Positions 7,876-16,197 of a stretch of 64,000 nucleotides of DNA are shown piece after piece. How positions within the stretch are numbered: position 1 is the stretch's first letter; each line of letters begins with the position of its first letter. The translations under genes and the position numbers were made by a program. The notes below the pieces were generated by a model. It was not told the DNA's origin. It saw nothing but the letters and a program-made list of their open reading frames with translations, and searched no databases. Source of the DNA: Lysobacter silvisoli (lineage in GTDB: Bacteria; Pseudomonadota; Gammaproteobacteria; Xanthomonadales; Xanthomonadaceae); NCBI RefSeq assembly GCF_003382365.1, contig NZ_QTSU01000001.1, forward strand, positions 558,001 through 622,000. Direction: 5' to 3'.

Positions 7876-8059
7876 CAGGGCGTGTGCGGCGCGGGGGGCG
7901 GAAGCGATACTGCGACTGAAGCAGGGTCCGGTCGCAGCGACTAAGACGAACGCAGACGTTCGCTCCGTCCAGGGTCATCATAGGCCAGGTCATCGCTTAA
8001 ACTTCGCGCATTCCCCTGCGCAGAGTCCGAGCATGAGCCACCCGAAGGAGGCCGTGGGC

Positions 8060-8689
8060 ATGGCTTTCGATTTGAGCCTGATGCGCCACGCCAGCGAGCA
8101 GTCCTGGCGCGCGGTGCGCAAGATGGCGCAGACGTTCCAGCCGGGCCTGCGCGAGTCGGAAGCCTCGACGCTGGCGATGGAGATCCTGCGCGACCTGGGC
8201 ATGGAACGGATATGGCACCCGGTGCACGTGCGTTTCGGCGCCAACACGGTCAAGACCTTCAAGCAGAAGTCCGAGGGCGACCCGGTGCTGGGCGAGGACG
8301 ACATCTATTTCATCGATATCGGCACGGTGTTCCAGGGGCATGAAGGCGACGTGGGCGCCACCTTCACCACCGGCAGCGATCCGGGCAAGGCGGCGTGCGC
8401 GGCGGCGGCGAAGGCGCTGTTCGACGACGTGCGCGGTGTGTGGGCCGAGCGCGGCCTCAGCGGCCCGGCGCTGTACGACTACGCGGCGCAGCGCGCCGAG
8501 GCGATGGGCTGGGTGTTGAATCTGGACATCCAGGGCCACCGCGTCGGCGACTTTCCGCACGCCATCCATCGCGGCGGGGACCTGGGTGAGTTCGAAGGCA
8601 CGCCGCAGGCCGGTGTGTGGGTGTTGGAGATTCAGATCGCCGACCGCGACGGCCGCTACGGTGCCTTCCATGAGGACGTGCTGATCTGA
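8060..8689 (+). CDS. M24-family metallopeptidase (aminopeptidase P/methionine aminopeptidase fold)
   Basis: 209 residues. I choose ATG 8060 because AAGGAGG (8045-8051) lies eight bases before it; ATG 8033 has no such site. The pita-bread fold's metal ligands can be followed: Asp86 in YFIDIG, Asp97 in HEGDVG, a His in GHRVGDFPH and Glu residues in VLEIQIA and FHEDVL. It is shorter than full aminopeptidase P and lacks its N-terminal domain, so it is a stand-alone catalytic domain. A soluble dipeptide or X-Pro hydrolase is plausible, not proven. Confidence 0.85.
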   Translation: MAFDLSLMRHASEQSWRAVRKMAQTFQPGLRESEASTLAMEILRDLGMERIWHPVHVRFGANTVKTFKQKSEGDPVLGEDDIYFIDIGTVFQGHEGDVGATFTTGSDPGKAACAAAAKALFDDVRGVWAERGLSGPALYDYAAQRAEAMGWVLNLDIQGHRVGDFPHAIHRGGDLGEFEGTPQAGVWVLEIQIADRDGRYGAFHEDVLI

Positions 8690-8696
8690 GCGGTGC

Positions 8697-8713
8697 CCCC
8701 GCTCGAAGCGGGG
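8697..8713. terminator. Hairpin after the M24 peptidase gene
   Basis: CCCCGCT (8697-8703), loop CGA, AGCGGGG (8707-8713), eight bases after the stop codon. There is no T-run, so it may slow or protect the transcript end instead of acting as a classical terminator. A near-identical hairpin occurs between hisB and hisH at 62320-62334. Confidence 0.5.
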
Positions 8714-8751
8714 CTGTAGCGAGGTTCTCCGGCGCTGAGTCCGATGGACTT

Positions 8752-8854
8752 CGTCATTCCGGCGAAAGCCGGAACCCATTTTGTTGGTGTTTTTGCTTCC
8801 GTCGAGGAACGTAGAGCCAGATCGAAATGGGTTCCGGCTTTCGCCGGAATGACG
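8752..8854. repeat. REP-like doublet (perfect 30-bp inverted repeat)
   Basis: The 30 bases at 8752-8781 are exactly complementary to 8825-8854, around a 43-base centre. Each arm is itself a hairpin (TTCCGGC-GAAA-GCCGGAA). This is the layout of a REP doublet or a small non-autonomous element. It lies between the convergent M24 and DoxX genes, a common place for such elements. No target duplication is visible. Confidence 0.85.
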
Positions 8855-8889
8855 GGTTTGGGGGGCGGTTGGGCGCATGGCGCGCGTCG

Positions 8890-9339
8890 TCATGCAGTGC
8901 GGGCGCGGACTAAGGCGTGGTCGATGGACCCGGGGCCGCCACCGTGTAGCGCGATGTAGGCCGCCAGGAAGGCCATCAGCAACGGGTACTCGATGCCGCG
9001 GTCGATCCAGGGCCAGGTGGGGCCCAGCGCGATGCAGATGGCGATCATCTGCGCGGTGACCAGGGCGGCGATGGCGCGGGTGCCCAGGCCGAGCGCGAGC
9101 AGCGCGCCGCCCACGCCTTCCAGCAGCGCGACCCCCATCGCCCAGACGGGCGCGCCGGGCAGATGCAGCACGTTGTCGATCAGCGCGATGGAGCCGGCCA
9201 TGGGGTCGGCCATGGAGCCGTGCGACGTGCGCAGCAGTTTGGGCAGGCCGTGGGTGAGCAGCACGATGCCGAACACGGCGCGCAGGGCGGCGTAGGCCAG
9301 GCGGTCGGCGCCGGCGAGCGTGGGTGAGGTGGCGTGCAT
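8890..9339 (-). CDS. DoxX-family membrane protein
   Basis: 149 residues with four membrane segments and the DoxX signature near the first (LRAVFGIVLLTHGLPKLL) and in the middle (ALLEGVGGALLALGLGTRAI). DoxX proteins are inner-membrane proteins of uncertain function, in several bacteria linked to oxidative or thiol stress. Its start overlaps the stop of the DUF3861-like gene by one base (TGATG), so the two are translationally coupled. It is the last gene of the five-gene operon that begins at 11708. Confidence 0.88.
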   Translation of the reverse strand: MHATSPTLAGADRLAYAALRAVFGIVLLTHGLPKLLRTSHGSMADPMAGSIALIDNVLHLPGAPVWAMGVALLEGVGGALLALGLGTRAIAALVTAQMIAICIALGPTWPWIDRGIEYPLLMAFLAAYIALHGGGPGSIDHALVRARTA

Positions 9340-9659
9340 CAGCGGTTTCCTCCAGGGGTGGGCTGCGATGGCAGGGCCGTGGCGACGCGCGCTTTGAGCT
9401 GGCCGATGAAGGCGCGCAGAGCGGGCTGGATGGCGGCGAACAGCGGGTCTTGCCGGTGGGTGAGGGCGACGCCGGCGAACAGCTTCAGGCCTAGGGCGAG
9501 CGCGGCGGCGTCTTGCTCGGGCAGGAGCGCGGCGGCGCGGAGGCGGGCGGCGATGGCGAGCAGGTCGTCGTGCTGGCTGGCTTCGAAGTCCAGGGCCGGA
9601 TCCACGGCGTGGTCGAGGGGGTCGACGCGGATGCGGTAGCGGTGTGCGCGTGCGTTCAT
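9339..9659 (-). CDS. DUF3861-like protein
   Basis: 106 residues, small and soluble. The start HRYRIRVDPLDH and the segment ASQHDDLLAIAARLRA fit the DUF3861 family (about 90 residues), and the central LKLFAGVALTHRQDPLFA is also typical. Function unknown in the family. It stands between the tautomerase (78-base gap) and doxX (one-base overlap), so it belongs to the operon regulated, by inference, by the divergent LysR gene. Confidence 0.75.
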   Translation of the reverse strand: MNARAHRYRIRVDPLDHAVDPALDFEASQHDDLLAIAARLRAAALLPEQDAAALALGLKLFAGVALTHRQDPLFAAIQPALRAFIGQLKARVATALPSQPTPGGNR

Positions 9660-9737
9660 GGCGTTCTCTTGGCTGGGCCGCGGCGATGGAGCGGCGCCAG
9701 GGCCCGTTGCAGCGGCCGTGGCGTTGCGCGTTCGTCG

Positions 9738-9956
9738 CTACTTCGCCCGTGGCGGCAGCCCCATCTTTTCCAGGGTCAGGGTTTCGTCGGCGCGGCCCCA
9801 GCCGCCGTCGGCCACTTCCTCTACGAGCACCATCGAATAGGGGCGCACGCCTTCGCCGAAGTACTCGACGAACAGGGCGGTGGTGCGGTGGATGAGTTCT
9901 TCCTTGCGGGCGTGGTCCAGGATTCCTTCCGGGAACTTGTAGTTGGCAAAGGGCAT
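9738..9956 (-). CDS. 4-oxalocrotonate tautomerase-family protein
   Basis: 72 residues beginning Met-Pro; after removal of Met, Pro1 would be the catalytic base of the tautomerase superfamily. MPFANYKFPEGILDHARKEE is followed by helix KEELIHRTTALFVEYFGE and strand PYSMVLVEEVADGGWG, the usual beta-alpha-beta unit. These enzymes act on enols and unsaturated keto acids. It lies 26 bases after the SDR gene and 78 before the DUF3861-like gene, inside the five-gene operon. Confidence 0.85.
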   Translation of the reverse strand: MPFANYKFPEGILDHARKEELIHRTTALFVEYFGEGVRPYSMVLVEEVADGGWGRADETLTLEKMGLPPRAK

Positions 9957-9982
9957 GGCGGTGGGTCCAGTGTGAGGGGCGG

Positions 9983-10906
9983 TCAGGCGGTTACGTTGGC
10001 CACGCGCGGCGACAGCACGTCGCCCAGGCCGATGCGGCGCAGGAACTCGGCGCGGATGCGGTCGGCCACGGCATTGACCACTTCGCAGCCGTCCTGCGAG
10101 GGGTCCACGTGCACGCGGAACGGGCGCTGGCCGTGCGGCGCGTCGACGATGGCGACCATGGCGCGGGCCACGTCGGCCACGTCGGCGCCGGCCGGTTCGC
10201 AGCCGGCCAGGCCGTCGAGGATTTCGCGGGTGAAGCCGGCGGTGGGGCCGCTGTCGTATTCGGCCACGAGCGCGGTGTCGGCGGGCGTGCCGGAATGGGC
10301 GAAGTGGTTGGTGCCGCGGGTGAAGGCGCCGGGCACGACGATGGCCGTTTCGATGCCCCAGCGCGCGAGCTCGCCGGCGTAGCTCACCGCCACCGCGTCC
10401 ATCGCCGCCTTGGCCGCGAAGTACGGCGCCAGGTAGGGCGGCGTGCCGCCGCGATGGCTGCTGCTGCCCACCCACAGCACCAGGCCGCGCCGCTGCGCGC
10501 GCAGCTGCGGCAGCGCGGCGCGGTTGACGCGCTGGGTGCCCAGCACGTTGACGTCGTAGAGCTGGGCGTACTGCTCGGGGGTGAAGGCTTCGGCGGGGCC
10601 GAAGACCATGTGGCCGGCGTTGTGGATCACCGTGTCCAGGCGGCCGTGCTCGGCCACGATCGCGGCGATGGCGGCGTCGGCGGAGGCTTGCGACTGCACG
10701 TCCAGTTCGAGCGTGCGCAGGTCCACGCCGTGTTGCGCGGCGTGGGCGCGCGCGGCGTCCACCTGCGGCGCGTTGCGCCCGGCGGTGTCGCGCATGCTGG
10801 CGTAGACGGTGTGGCCGGCGGCGGCCAGGGCGCGGGCCGCCAGCGCGCCGAAGCCGCTGGAGGCGCCGGTGATCAGGACGATCTGGGGCTGGGAAGACGA
10901 AGTCAT
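9983..10906 (-). CDS. Short-chain dehydrogenase/reductase
   Basis: 307 residues. The Rossmann motif TGASSGFG lies at residues 14-21, an NAG motif in VIHNAGHM, the catalytic Ser in VGSSSH and the Tyr-x-x-x-Lys pair in PYFAAKAAMD. A GGAG sequence lies eight bases before the start. NADP is likely because of ASMRD after the second strand. The substrate is not predictable. It follows a second SDR gene in the same operon with a 52-base gap; the pairing of two SDRs with a tautomerase and DoxX suggests handling of reactive carbonyls or quinones. Confidence 0.9.
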   Translation of the reverse strand: MTSSSQPQIVLITGASSGFGALAARALAAAGHTVYASMRDTAGRNAPQVDAARAHAAQHGVDLRTLELDVQSQASADAAIAAIVAEHGRLDTVIHNAGHMVFGPAEAFTPEQYAQLYDVNVLGTQRVNRAALPQLRAQRRGLVLWVGSSSHRGGTPPYLAPYFAAKAAMDAVAVSYAGELARWGIETAIVVPGAFTRGTNHFAHSGTPADTALVAEYDSGPTAGFTREILDGLAGCEPAGADVADVARAMVAIVDAPHGQRPFRVHVDPSQDGCEVVNAVADRIRAEFLRRIGLGDVLSPRVANVTA

Positions 10907-10958
10907 GGCACGGCTCCTATGAGGTGCGGCGAGCGCCGCGTAGCGAGAGGGGTGGGGA

Positions 10959-11708
10959 TCAGGCGTAGCCGCCGTTGACGCGCAGCACCTGGGCGTTGAC
11001 CCAGGCGCCGTCGGGGCCGGCCAGGAAGGCCACGGCCGCGGCGATTTCTTCCGGCTCGCCGATGCGCTGCAGCGGCGCCATGGCGGCGATCTGGTCGACC
11101 TGTTCCTGCGACTTGCCGCGGAAGAACAGCTCGGTGGCGACCGGGCCCGGCGCGACCGCGTTGACGGTGATGCCGCGCCCGCGCAGTTCGTTGGCGAGCA
11201 CGCGCACCAGGCCTTCCACGCCGGCCTTGGAGGCGATGTAGGGGCCGTAGCCGGGGAAGTTCTTGCCCAGCACGCTGCTGGACAGGGCGATGATCCGGCC
11301 GCCTTCGCCCAACTGCTCGGCGGCGTGGCCCAGCACCAGGAAGCTGCCGCGCAGGTTGGTGGCGACCACGCGATCGAACTCGGCCAGGCCGTCGGCGGCG
11401 ATGCGCGCCATCGGCATCACCCCGGCGCTGTTGACCACCACGTCGATGCGGCCGAAGGCTTCGCGGGTGGCGGCGAACAGGCGCGCCACATCGTCGGGCT
11501 GGGCGATGTCGCCCTGCACGGCGATGGCGCGTCCGCCGGCGCTGCGGATGTCGTCGACGGTGGCTTGGGCGTCGGCGGCGTTGCCGGCGTAGTTGACGGC
11601 GACGGCGAAACCGTCGGCGGCCAGGCGGCGGGCGATGGCCTGGCCGATGCCGCGCGAGCCGCCGGGGACGAGAGCGGCGCGGGCGGGGGTGGCTTGGGTG
11701 ACGGTCAT
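10959..11708 (-). CDS. Short-chain dehydrogenase, SDR classical type, variant glycine motif
   Basis: 249 residues from ATG 11708. The nucleotide motif reads PGGSRGIG at residues 15-22, so the usual first Thr is a Pro; otherwise the family features are intact: NSAGVM, ALSSSVLG (Ser), YIASKAGVEG (Tyr and Lys), and a C-terminal VNAQVLRVNGGYA typical of the FabG-like group. It starts the five-gene operon and diverges from the LysR gene at 11831, the standard layout for a regulator and its target. Confidence 0.9.
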   Translation of the reverse strand: MTVTQATPARAALVPGGSRGIGQAIARRLAADGFAVAVNYAGNAADAQATVDDIRSAGGRAIAVQGDIAQPDDVARLFAATREAFGRIDVVVNSAGVMPMARIAADGLAEFDRVVATNLRGSFLVLGHAAEQLGEGGRIIALSSSVLGKNFPGYGPYIASKAGVEGLVRVLANELRGRGITVNAVAPGPVATELFFRGKSQEQVDQIAAMAPLQRIGEPEEIAAAVAFLAGPDGAWVNAQVLRVNGGYA

Positions 11709-11774
11709 GTCGGGCTCCGTTGGGTGCGCCGGGGTGGCGCGGGCTACGGAGCGCATTCTTCCGATTGGCTGTGG

Positions 11775-11810
11775 TTGAATAAATGCTCTGGAATTGACTT
11801 TTCTATTCAA
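11775..11810. promoter_or_regulatory. Candidate LysR-type operator between divergent genes
   Basis: TTGAATA (11775-11781) and TATTCAA (11804-11810) form a 7-base inverted repeat in the AT-rich centre of the 122-base divergent gap between the SDR operon and the LysR gene. LysR regulators bind such dyads between themselves and their targets. TTGACT at 11794-11799 could be a -35 box for lysR. Confidence 0.5.
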
Positions 11811-11830
11811 AAAAGATCAACAATGGCGGC

Positions 11831-12739
11831 ATGGACCGCTTCGATTCGCTGCAGCTGTTCGTCCGCATCGTCGAGCTGGGCAGCTTCACCCGCGCTGCCG
11901 GCCTGCTGGACATCCCGCGGGCCACCGCCACCCACGCCATGAAGGCGCTGGAAGCGCGGCTGGGCACGCGCCTGCTGGAGCGCACCACGCGCCAGGTGCG
12001 GCCCACGCTGGACGGGCAGGCGTTCTATGAGCGCTGCGTGCAATTGCTGGCCGAACTGGACGACGCCGAGTCCTCGCTGCGCACCGTGGCGGCCCACCCG
12101 CGCGGCACCCTGCGCGTGGACCTGCACGGCACTCACGCCACCCGCATCGTCTTGCCGCGTATCGACGAGTTCCATATGCGCTACCCGCAGATCGAGCTGG
12201 TGGTGAGCAGCGGCGACCGCCTGGTCGACCTGGTGCGCGAGGGCATCGACTGCGTGGTGCGGGTGGGCACGCCGCAGGACTCGTCGCTGGTGGCGCGCCG
12301 GCTGGCGGTGATGCCCGAGGCCATCGTCGCCAGCCCCGCCTACCTGAGCGCCCACGGCACGCCGCGGCACCCGGACGAATTGCCCTCGCACCAGGCGGTG
12401 GGCTTCTTCGCCAGCAGCCACGACCGCCGCTACCCGTTCGAGTTGATCGTGGACGGCAAGCCTTGCGAGTACACGCCCCACAGCTGGATCGCGGTGAACG
12501 ACGCCGAGGCCTATGTGGCCTGCGCGCTGCGCGGCTGCGGGCTGATCCAGCTGCCGCGCTACCACATCGAAGAGGCGCTACGCGACGGCACGCTGGTCGA
12601 GGTGCTGGCCGACTGGCGCAGCAGCGGCCTGACCGTGTCGGCCATGTACCCGCAGCACCGGCAGCTGTCGCCGCGGGTGCGGGTGTTCATCGATTGGGTG
12701 GCGGCTTTGTACGAGCAGCGGTTCGGCCGCGCGGAGTGA
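11831..12739 (+). CDS. LysR-family transcriptional regulator
   Basis: 302 residues. The winged helix-turn-helix covers residues 1-60 (MDRFDSLQLFVRIVELGSFT, then LDIPRATATHAMKALEARLG). It is followed by the periplasmic-binding-like effector domain (GTLRVDLHGTHATRIVLPRI, then the hinge VDLVREGIDCVVRVG). The sequence is of the CrgA-like or pragmatic 'LysR substrate-binding' group often tied to SDR or quinone-stress operons. It is divergent from the SDR operon and is probably its regulator. The effector is unknown. Confidence 0.93.
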   Translation: MDRFDSLQLFVRIVELGSFTRAAGLLDIPRATATHAMKALEARLGTRLLERTTRQVRPTLDGQAFYERCVQLLAELDDAESSLRTVAAHPRGTLRVDLHGTHATRIVLPRIDEFHMRYPQIELVVSSGDRLVDLVREGIDCVVRVGTPQDSSLVARRLAVMPEAIVASPAYLSAHGTPRHPDELPSHQAVGFFASSHDRRYPFELIVDGKPCEYTPHSWIAVNDAEAYVACALRGCGLIQLPRYHIEEALRDGTLVEVLADWRSSGLTVSAMYPQHRQLSPRVRVFIDWVAALYEQRFGRAE

Positions 12740-12775
12740 GCGCGCTCGCGTGCGCGGCCGGGGCGGCCGTCGTCG

Positions 12776-13180
12776 TCAGGCGGGCATGCCCGCGCCGATC
12801 AGCGCCTGCAGGGCCACGCCCATGCTGATCGACAGCAGCCACAGCGCCAGCCCTTCGAAGAGCCTCTCCATCCGCTTGGCGCCCTTGTCGGTGTAGCCGA
12901 GCTTCTCGTTCCGGCGCAGCAGCTCATGCGCATGCCGGATCCGGTCCATCAGCGAGAACTGCACGAAGAACGCCAGCAGCGCCGACAGGAACATGCCGCT
13001 GGCCGCGATCATGACCTTGACGAAGAACTTCTTGTCGCCGTCGACGAACTGGACCAGGGCGATGAGGCCGGCGGCGGCGGTCATGGCGATGGTGCCCAGT
13101 TGCTTGAGGTAGTCGAAGGAGAGGGTGACGGCGGTGTCTAGGGTGACGTGCTGCACTGGTTCCTGCGGCGCTGATTCCAT
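12776..13180 (-). CDS. Membrane protein of unknown function
   Basis: 134 residues from ATG 13180, preceded by GGAG. Three membrane segments can be seen: LGTIAMTAAAGLIALVQFVD (about 26-45), VMIAASGMFLSALLAFFVQF (about 54-74) and the C-terminal LALWLLSISMGVALQALIGA. A charged loop RIRHAHELLRRNEKLG stands between the second and third. No family recognised. It lies between the LysR gene (convergent) and the flavin monooxygenase (same strand, 70-base gap). Confidence 0.75.
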   Translation of the reverse strand: MESAPQEPVQHVTLDTAVTLSFDYLKQLGTIAMTAAAGLIALVQFVDGDKKFFVKVMIAASGMFLSALLAFFVQFSLMDRIRHAHELLRRNEKLGYTDKGAKRMERLFEGLALWLLSISMGVALQALIGAGMPA

Positions 13181-13250
13181 GGAGCACTCCGGGTTAGTAC
13201 GGCTCGGGCCAGGTCGGCCCGGGGGGTTCGGACAGCGAAGACGCGGCATC

Positions 13251-14456
13251 TCAATGCGTCGGATTCGGGGGTTCCATGGCATACGCCGGCAGCGCGATCT
13301 CATCGTTGAGATAGCGCCCCATCAGCAACCGGGGGCACACGGGCAGCCGCATCAGCACGGTGGCCAGATCGCGGGCGCGCACGCCCAGGCCGGTGGCCGG
13401 CACGAACGAGGGCACCATCTTTTCGGCGGCCTGCTGCTTGCGGGCGACGAAGGGTTTGAGACGCGCTTCGTAGCGGCTGAGCGCGCGTTCCAGGTCGTTG
13501 GGGTGTTCGTGCAGTTCTCCGGCCAGCACGTAGGCCTGCGCCATCGCGAAGCCGGCGCCGGAGCCGGCGATCAAGGACGGGCAGGCGGCGGCGTCGCCGA
13601 CCAGGGCGACGCGACCGCGGTTCCAGGCGTCCATGCGGATCTGGCTGACGCGGTCGAAGTAGACGCTGCCGGTGTCGGCCAGGCCGGACAGGATGGCCGG
13701 GCATTCCCAGCCCACGTCCGCGTACACCTGCTTCAAGGCGGCCTTGCGTTCGGCGTCGTTGGTGGGGACCACGCCGGCCAGGTACTCGTCGCGGAACAGC
13801 AGGAAGAACAGCATTTTGTCGCCGCGTACCGGGAAGCGGGCGATGTACCGGCCCGGGGCGGAGTGGGCGACATAGACGCCGTCTTCGCGTGGGCGGTAGC
13901 CGGCCACTTCGAACGCGGCGACATGGCAGCCCATCGGGTATTCGTAGCGCGCGTCTTGGCCGAAGGCCAGTTGGCGGATGCGCGAGTGCAGGCCGTCGGC
14001 GCCGACGACCAGGTCGGCCTGGAGCGGCGGGCCGCGGTCGAAACCGACGTGGACGTGCGGGCCGTCTGGTTCGATGGAGGCGATGCTGTCGCCGTAGTGG
14101 GTGTGTACGCGGCCGTCCAGCAGGCCGTGGATGGCCGCGGCGATGTCCGAGCGCGCCAGGGTGGCGATGCGGCCGCGCGTGAGCTGCAACAGCACCTGCG
14201 GCGGGTAGCCGCCGCTGGTGCGGCCGTGCCGGTCCACCATGCGCAGGTGCTCGGAGTGGTACTGCAGTTGCTGCAGCCGGGGCAGCAGCCCCATCTTTTC
14301 GGCGGCGTCGTAACCCACGCCCCACAGGTTCAATACGTAGCCGCCGGTGCGCGGCGCCGGGGCCTGCTCGATCAGGTGTACGTCGTGGCCCTGTTTGCCC
14401 AGCCAGTAGGCCAGGGCGGTGCCGGCGATGCCGGCGCCGTTGATGACTACTTTCAT
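13251..14456 (-). CDS. FAD-dependent monooxygenase
   Basis: 401 residues, PHBH-like fold. The ADP-binding motif is GAGIAGTALAYWLGKQG near residue 7, the DG motif is GADGLHSRIR, and the second FAD motif is GDAAACPSLIAGSGAG. These are the marks of class A flavoprotein hydroxylases (such as tetracycline or aromatic hydroxylases). The substrate is not predictable; the 'GGYVLNLWG' start is common in enzymes close to tetracycline destructase-like and polyketide-tailoring oxygenases. It stands alone, with 124 bases to the lipocalin gene. Confidence 0.9.
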   Translation of the reverse strand: MKVVINGAGIAGTALAYWLGKQGHDVHLIEQAPAPRTGGYVLNLWGVGYDAAEKMGLLPRLQQLQYHSEHLRMVDRHGRTSGGYPPQVLLQLTRGRIATLARSDIAAAIHGLLDGRVHTHYGDSIASIEPDGPHVHVGFDRGPPLQADLVVGADGLHSRIRQLAFGQDARYEYPMGCHVAAFEVAGYRPREDGVYVAHSAPGRYIARFPVRGDKMLFFLLFRDEYLAGVVPTNDAERKAALKQVYADVGWECPAILSGLADTGSVYFDRVSQIRMDAWNRGRVALVGDAAACPSLIAGSGAGFAMAQAYVLAGELHEHPNDLERALSRYEARLKPFVARKQQAAEKMVPSFVPATGLGVRARDLATVLMRLPVCPRLLMGRYLNDEIALPAYAMEPPNPTH

Positions 14457-14581
14457 GGTCCCCTGTCGCCGATCGAGCGCGCTCGATGGGACGGCACTCT
14501 AGCAGTCCTGAGGCGGGCGCGAGCTTGCAGCGCGATGCCCGGTCGCTTCGCGGGTTTAGCGTGGCTGACTTCCGCAGATCG

Positions 14582-15115
14582 CTACGGCGCGCCGGCCGAC
14601 TGCGGCACCATCCGCAGCTTGCCGGTGTCGTAGCCCAGCTCGCGGATGCGGCGCAGGGCCGCATCCAGCTCCGCCTGCGGCAGGCGCGGGGTGCGGGCCA
14701 TGAGCCAGACGTAGTCGCGTTTGCTGCGGCCGACGATGGTGCGCGAGTAGTCGGGGGCCAGGTCGACGATCACGTATTCGGCCTGGATCGGCCAGACGAA
14801 TTGCATGCCCCACACGGCGTTGCCGGTGCCGGGCACCACGGTGCCCACGGGTTCCATGGTCTCCAGCGGGGCGTCGAAGCCGCCCTTGCGGTAGCGGAAG
14901 GTGGTGCGGATGCGGCCGTCGGCGTCCAGGCGGTAGGACTCCACGGCGTCGTAGGCCTCGCGTTCCGGGCGCGAGGGGATGTGGGCGATGACGTACCAGT
15001 CGCCCATGAAACGCGGCAGGTCGACGTGGGACACGGGCGGGATGGTCGGGCGGCCGGTGGCGCAGGCGGTTACGGCGGCGACCAGGGCGGCGATCAGACC
15101 GAGGCGGGCGATCAT
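14582..15115 (-). CDS. Outer-membrane lipocalin (Blc-type)
   Basis: 177 residues. The start overlaps the previous stop by four bases (ATGA). The lipoprotein signal ends at Cys18 (AALVAAVTAC). The lipocalin motif GDWYVIAHIPSRPE (G-x-W) and the C-terminal QAELDAALRRIRELGYD match the Blc group, which binds lysophospholipids or fatty acids. It is the last gene of the lipid-modification operon that starts at 21796, in keeping with a role in membrane lipid repair or transport. Confidence 0.92.
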   Translation of the reverse strand: MIARLGLIAALVAAVTACATGRPTIPPVSHVDLPRFMGDWYVIAHIPSRPEREAYDAVESYRLDADGRIRTTFRYRKGGFDAPLETMEPVGTVVPGTGNAVWGMQFVWPIQAEYVIVDLAPDYSRTIVGRSKRDYVWLMARTPRLPQAELDAALRRIRELGYDTGKLRMVPQSAGAP

Positions 15116-16197
15116 GCGGCGGCCTCCTTGACGAAGCGGTAGTGGGCCACCATCCATTCGCGTCCTTGGCGGTAGCCGAACAGTTCGGCGCAGGCCATCC
15201 AGAACATGCGCCAGCGTTGGAACCACAGCGGCGCGGCGGCGCCGTAGACGGGTTGCAGCAGAGCCATGACCGCGCCGCGTTGCGCGTCCTGGTTGGCCAG
15301 CCAATGGTCGGCGGTGCGCTGGTAGTGGCGGCCGTCCAGCAGCCACTGCCGGTCGATGCGCAGGTGGTCCTGGAACCACAGCAGGGTATCGGCCGCGGGC
15401 ATCAGGCCGCCGGTGAAGAAGTGGCGGCCCATCCAGTTGTCGTCGCCCTCGGTCTGGAACGGGTAGAGCAGGTTGCGGTGGCAGAAGAGATGCACGAACA
15501 GGCGGCCGTCGAGGCGCAGCCAGCCGGCGATGCGCTGCATCAACGCGGCGTAGTTGCGCATGTGCTCGAACATTTCCACCGACACGCAGCGGTCGAAGGC
15601 GGCAGGCGGCAGGTCCAGGCGGTTGACGTCGCAGGTGACCACGCGCACGTGGCCGTAGCCGTGCTCGCGGCAGCGCGCTTCGATGTACTGGCGTTGTCCG
15701 GCGGAGTTGGACACGGCGGTGATGCGGGCGTTGGGGTAGCGCTGGGCCATCCACAGGGTGAGCGAGCCCCAGCCGCAGCCCAGTTCCAGGATGTCCTGAC
15801 CGTCGGCCAGCTGCGCGCGTTCGCCGTACAGCGCGAGCATCGCCGTTTCGGCCTGGGCCAGGGTCTCGTCGCCGTTGGGGTAGTAGCAGGCGGAGTATTT
15901 GAGTTGCGGGCCCAGGCAGTGCTGGAAGAAGCCCGGCGGCAGTTCGTAATGCTGGCGGTTGGCGGCGTCTACATGCACGGCCACGGGGCTACGGCGCAGT
16001 TCCTGGATCAGGGCGACGGCGCGCGCGGTGGCGGCGGCAGGATCGTCGGCGTTTTCCTCGCGCAGGCGCTGGGCGCACAGGCGGCGGATGCCGTGGCGCA
16101 GTACGGCGTCGGGCAGCAGGCCGCGCTCGGCCAGGCCCAGCAGGCCGGGCGCGGCCCGCTCGTCGGTGGCGCCGGCGATGTCGGCGGTGGCGTTCAT
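15112..16197 (-). CDS. Cyclopropane-fatty-acid-synthase-like SAM methyltransferase (short form)
   Basis: 361 residues. The SAM motif is ILELGCGWGSLTLWMA (137-151) and the lipid-methyltransferase signature follows (DRCVSVEMFEHMRNYAAL). The segment LKYSACYYPNGDETLAQAE replaces the CFAS loop (SCAYFP..). This branch is distinct from classical CFA synthase at 17511 in the same operon and is shorter at the N-terminus. The family methylates unsaturated acyl chains in phospholipid. It overlaps its neighbours by four bases on both sides. Confidence 0.88.
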   Translation of the reverse strand: MNATADIAGATDERAAPGLLGLAERGLLPDAVLRHGIRRLCAQRLREENADDPAAATARAVALIQELRRSPVAVHVDAANRQHYELPPGFFQHCLGPQLKYSACYYPNGDETLAQAETAMLALYGERAQLADGQDILELGCGWGSLTLWMAQRYPNARITAVSNSAGQRQYIEARCREHGYGHVRVVTCDVNRLDLPPAAFDRCVSVEMFEHMRNYAALMQRIAGWLRLDGRLFVHLFCHRNLLYPFQTEGDDNWMGRHFFTGGLMPAADTLLWFQDHLRIDRQWLLDGRHYQRTADHWLANQDAQRGAVMALLQPVYGAAAPLWFQRWRMFWMACAELFGYRQGREWMVAHYRFVKEAAA

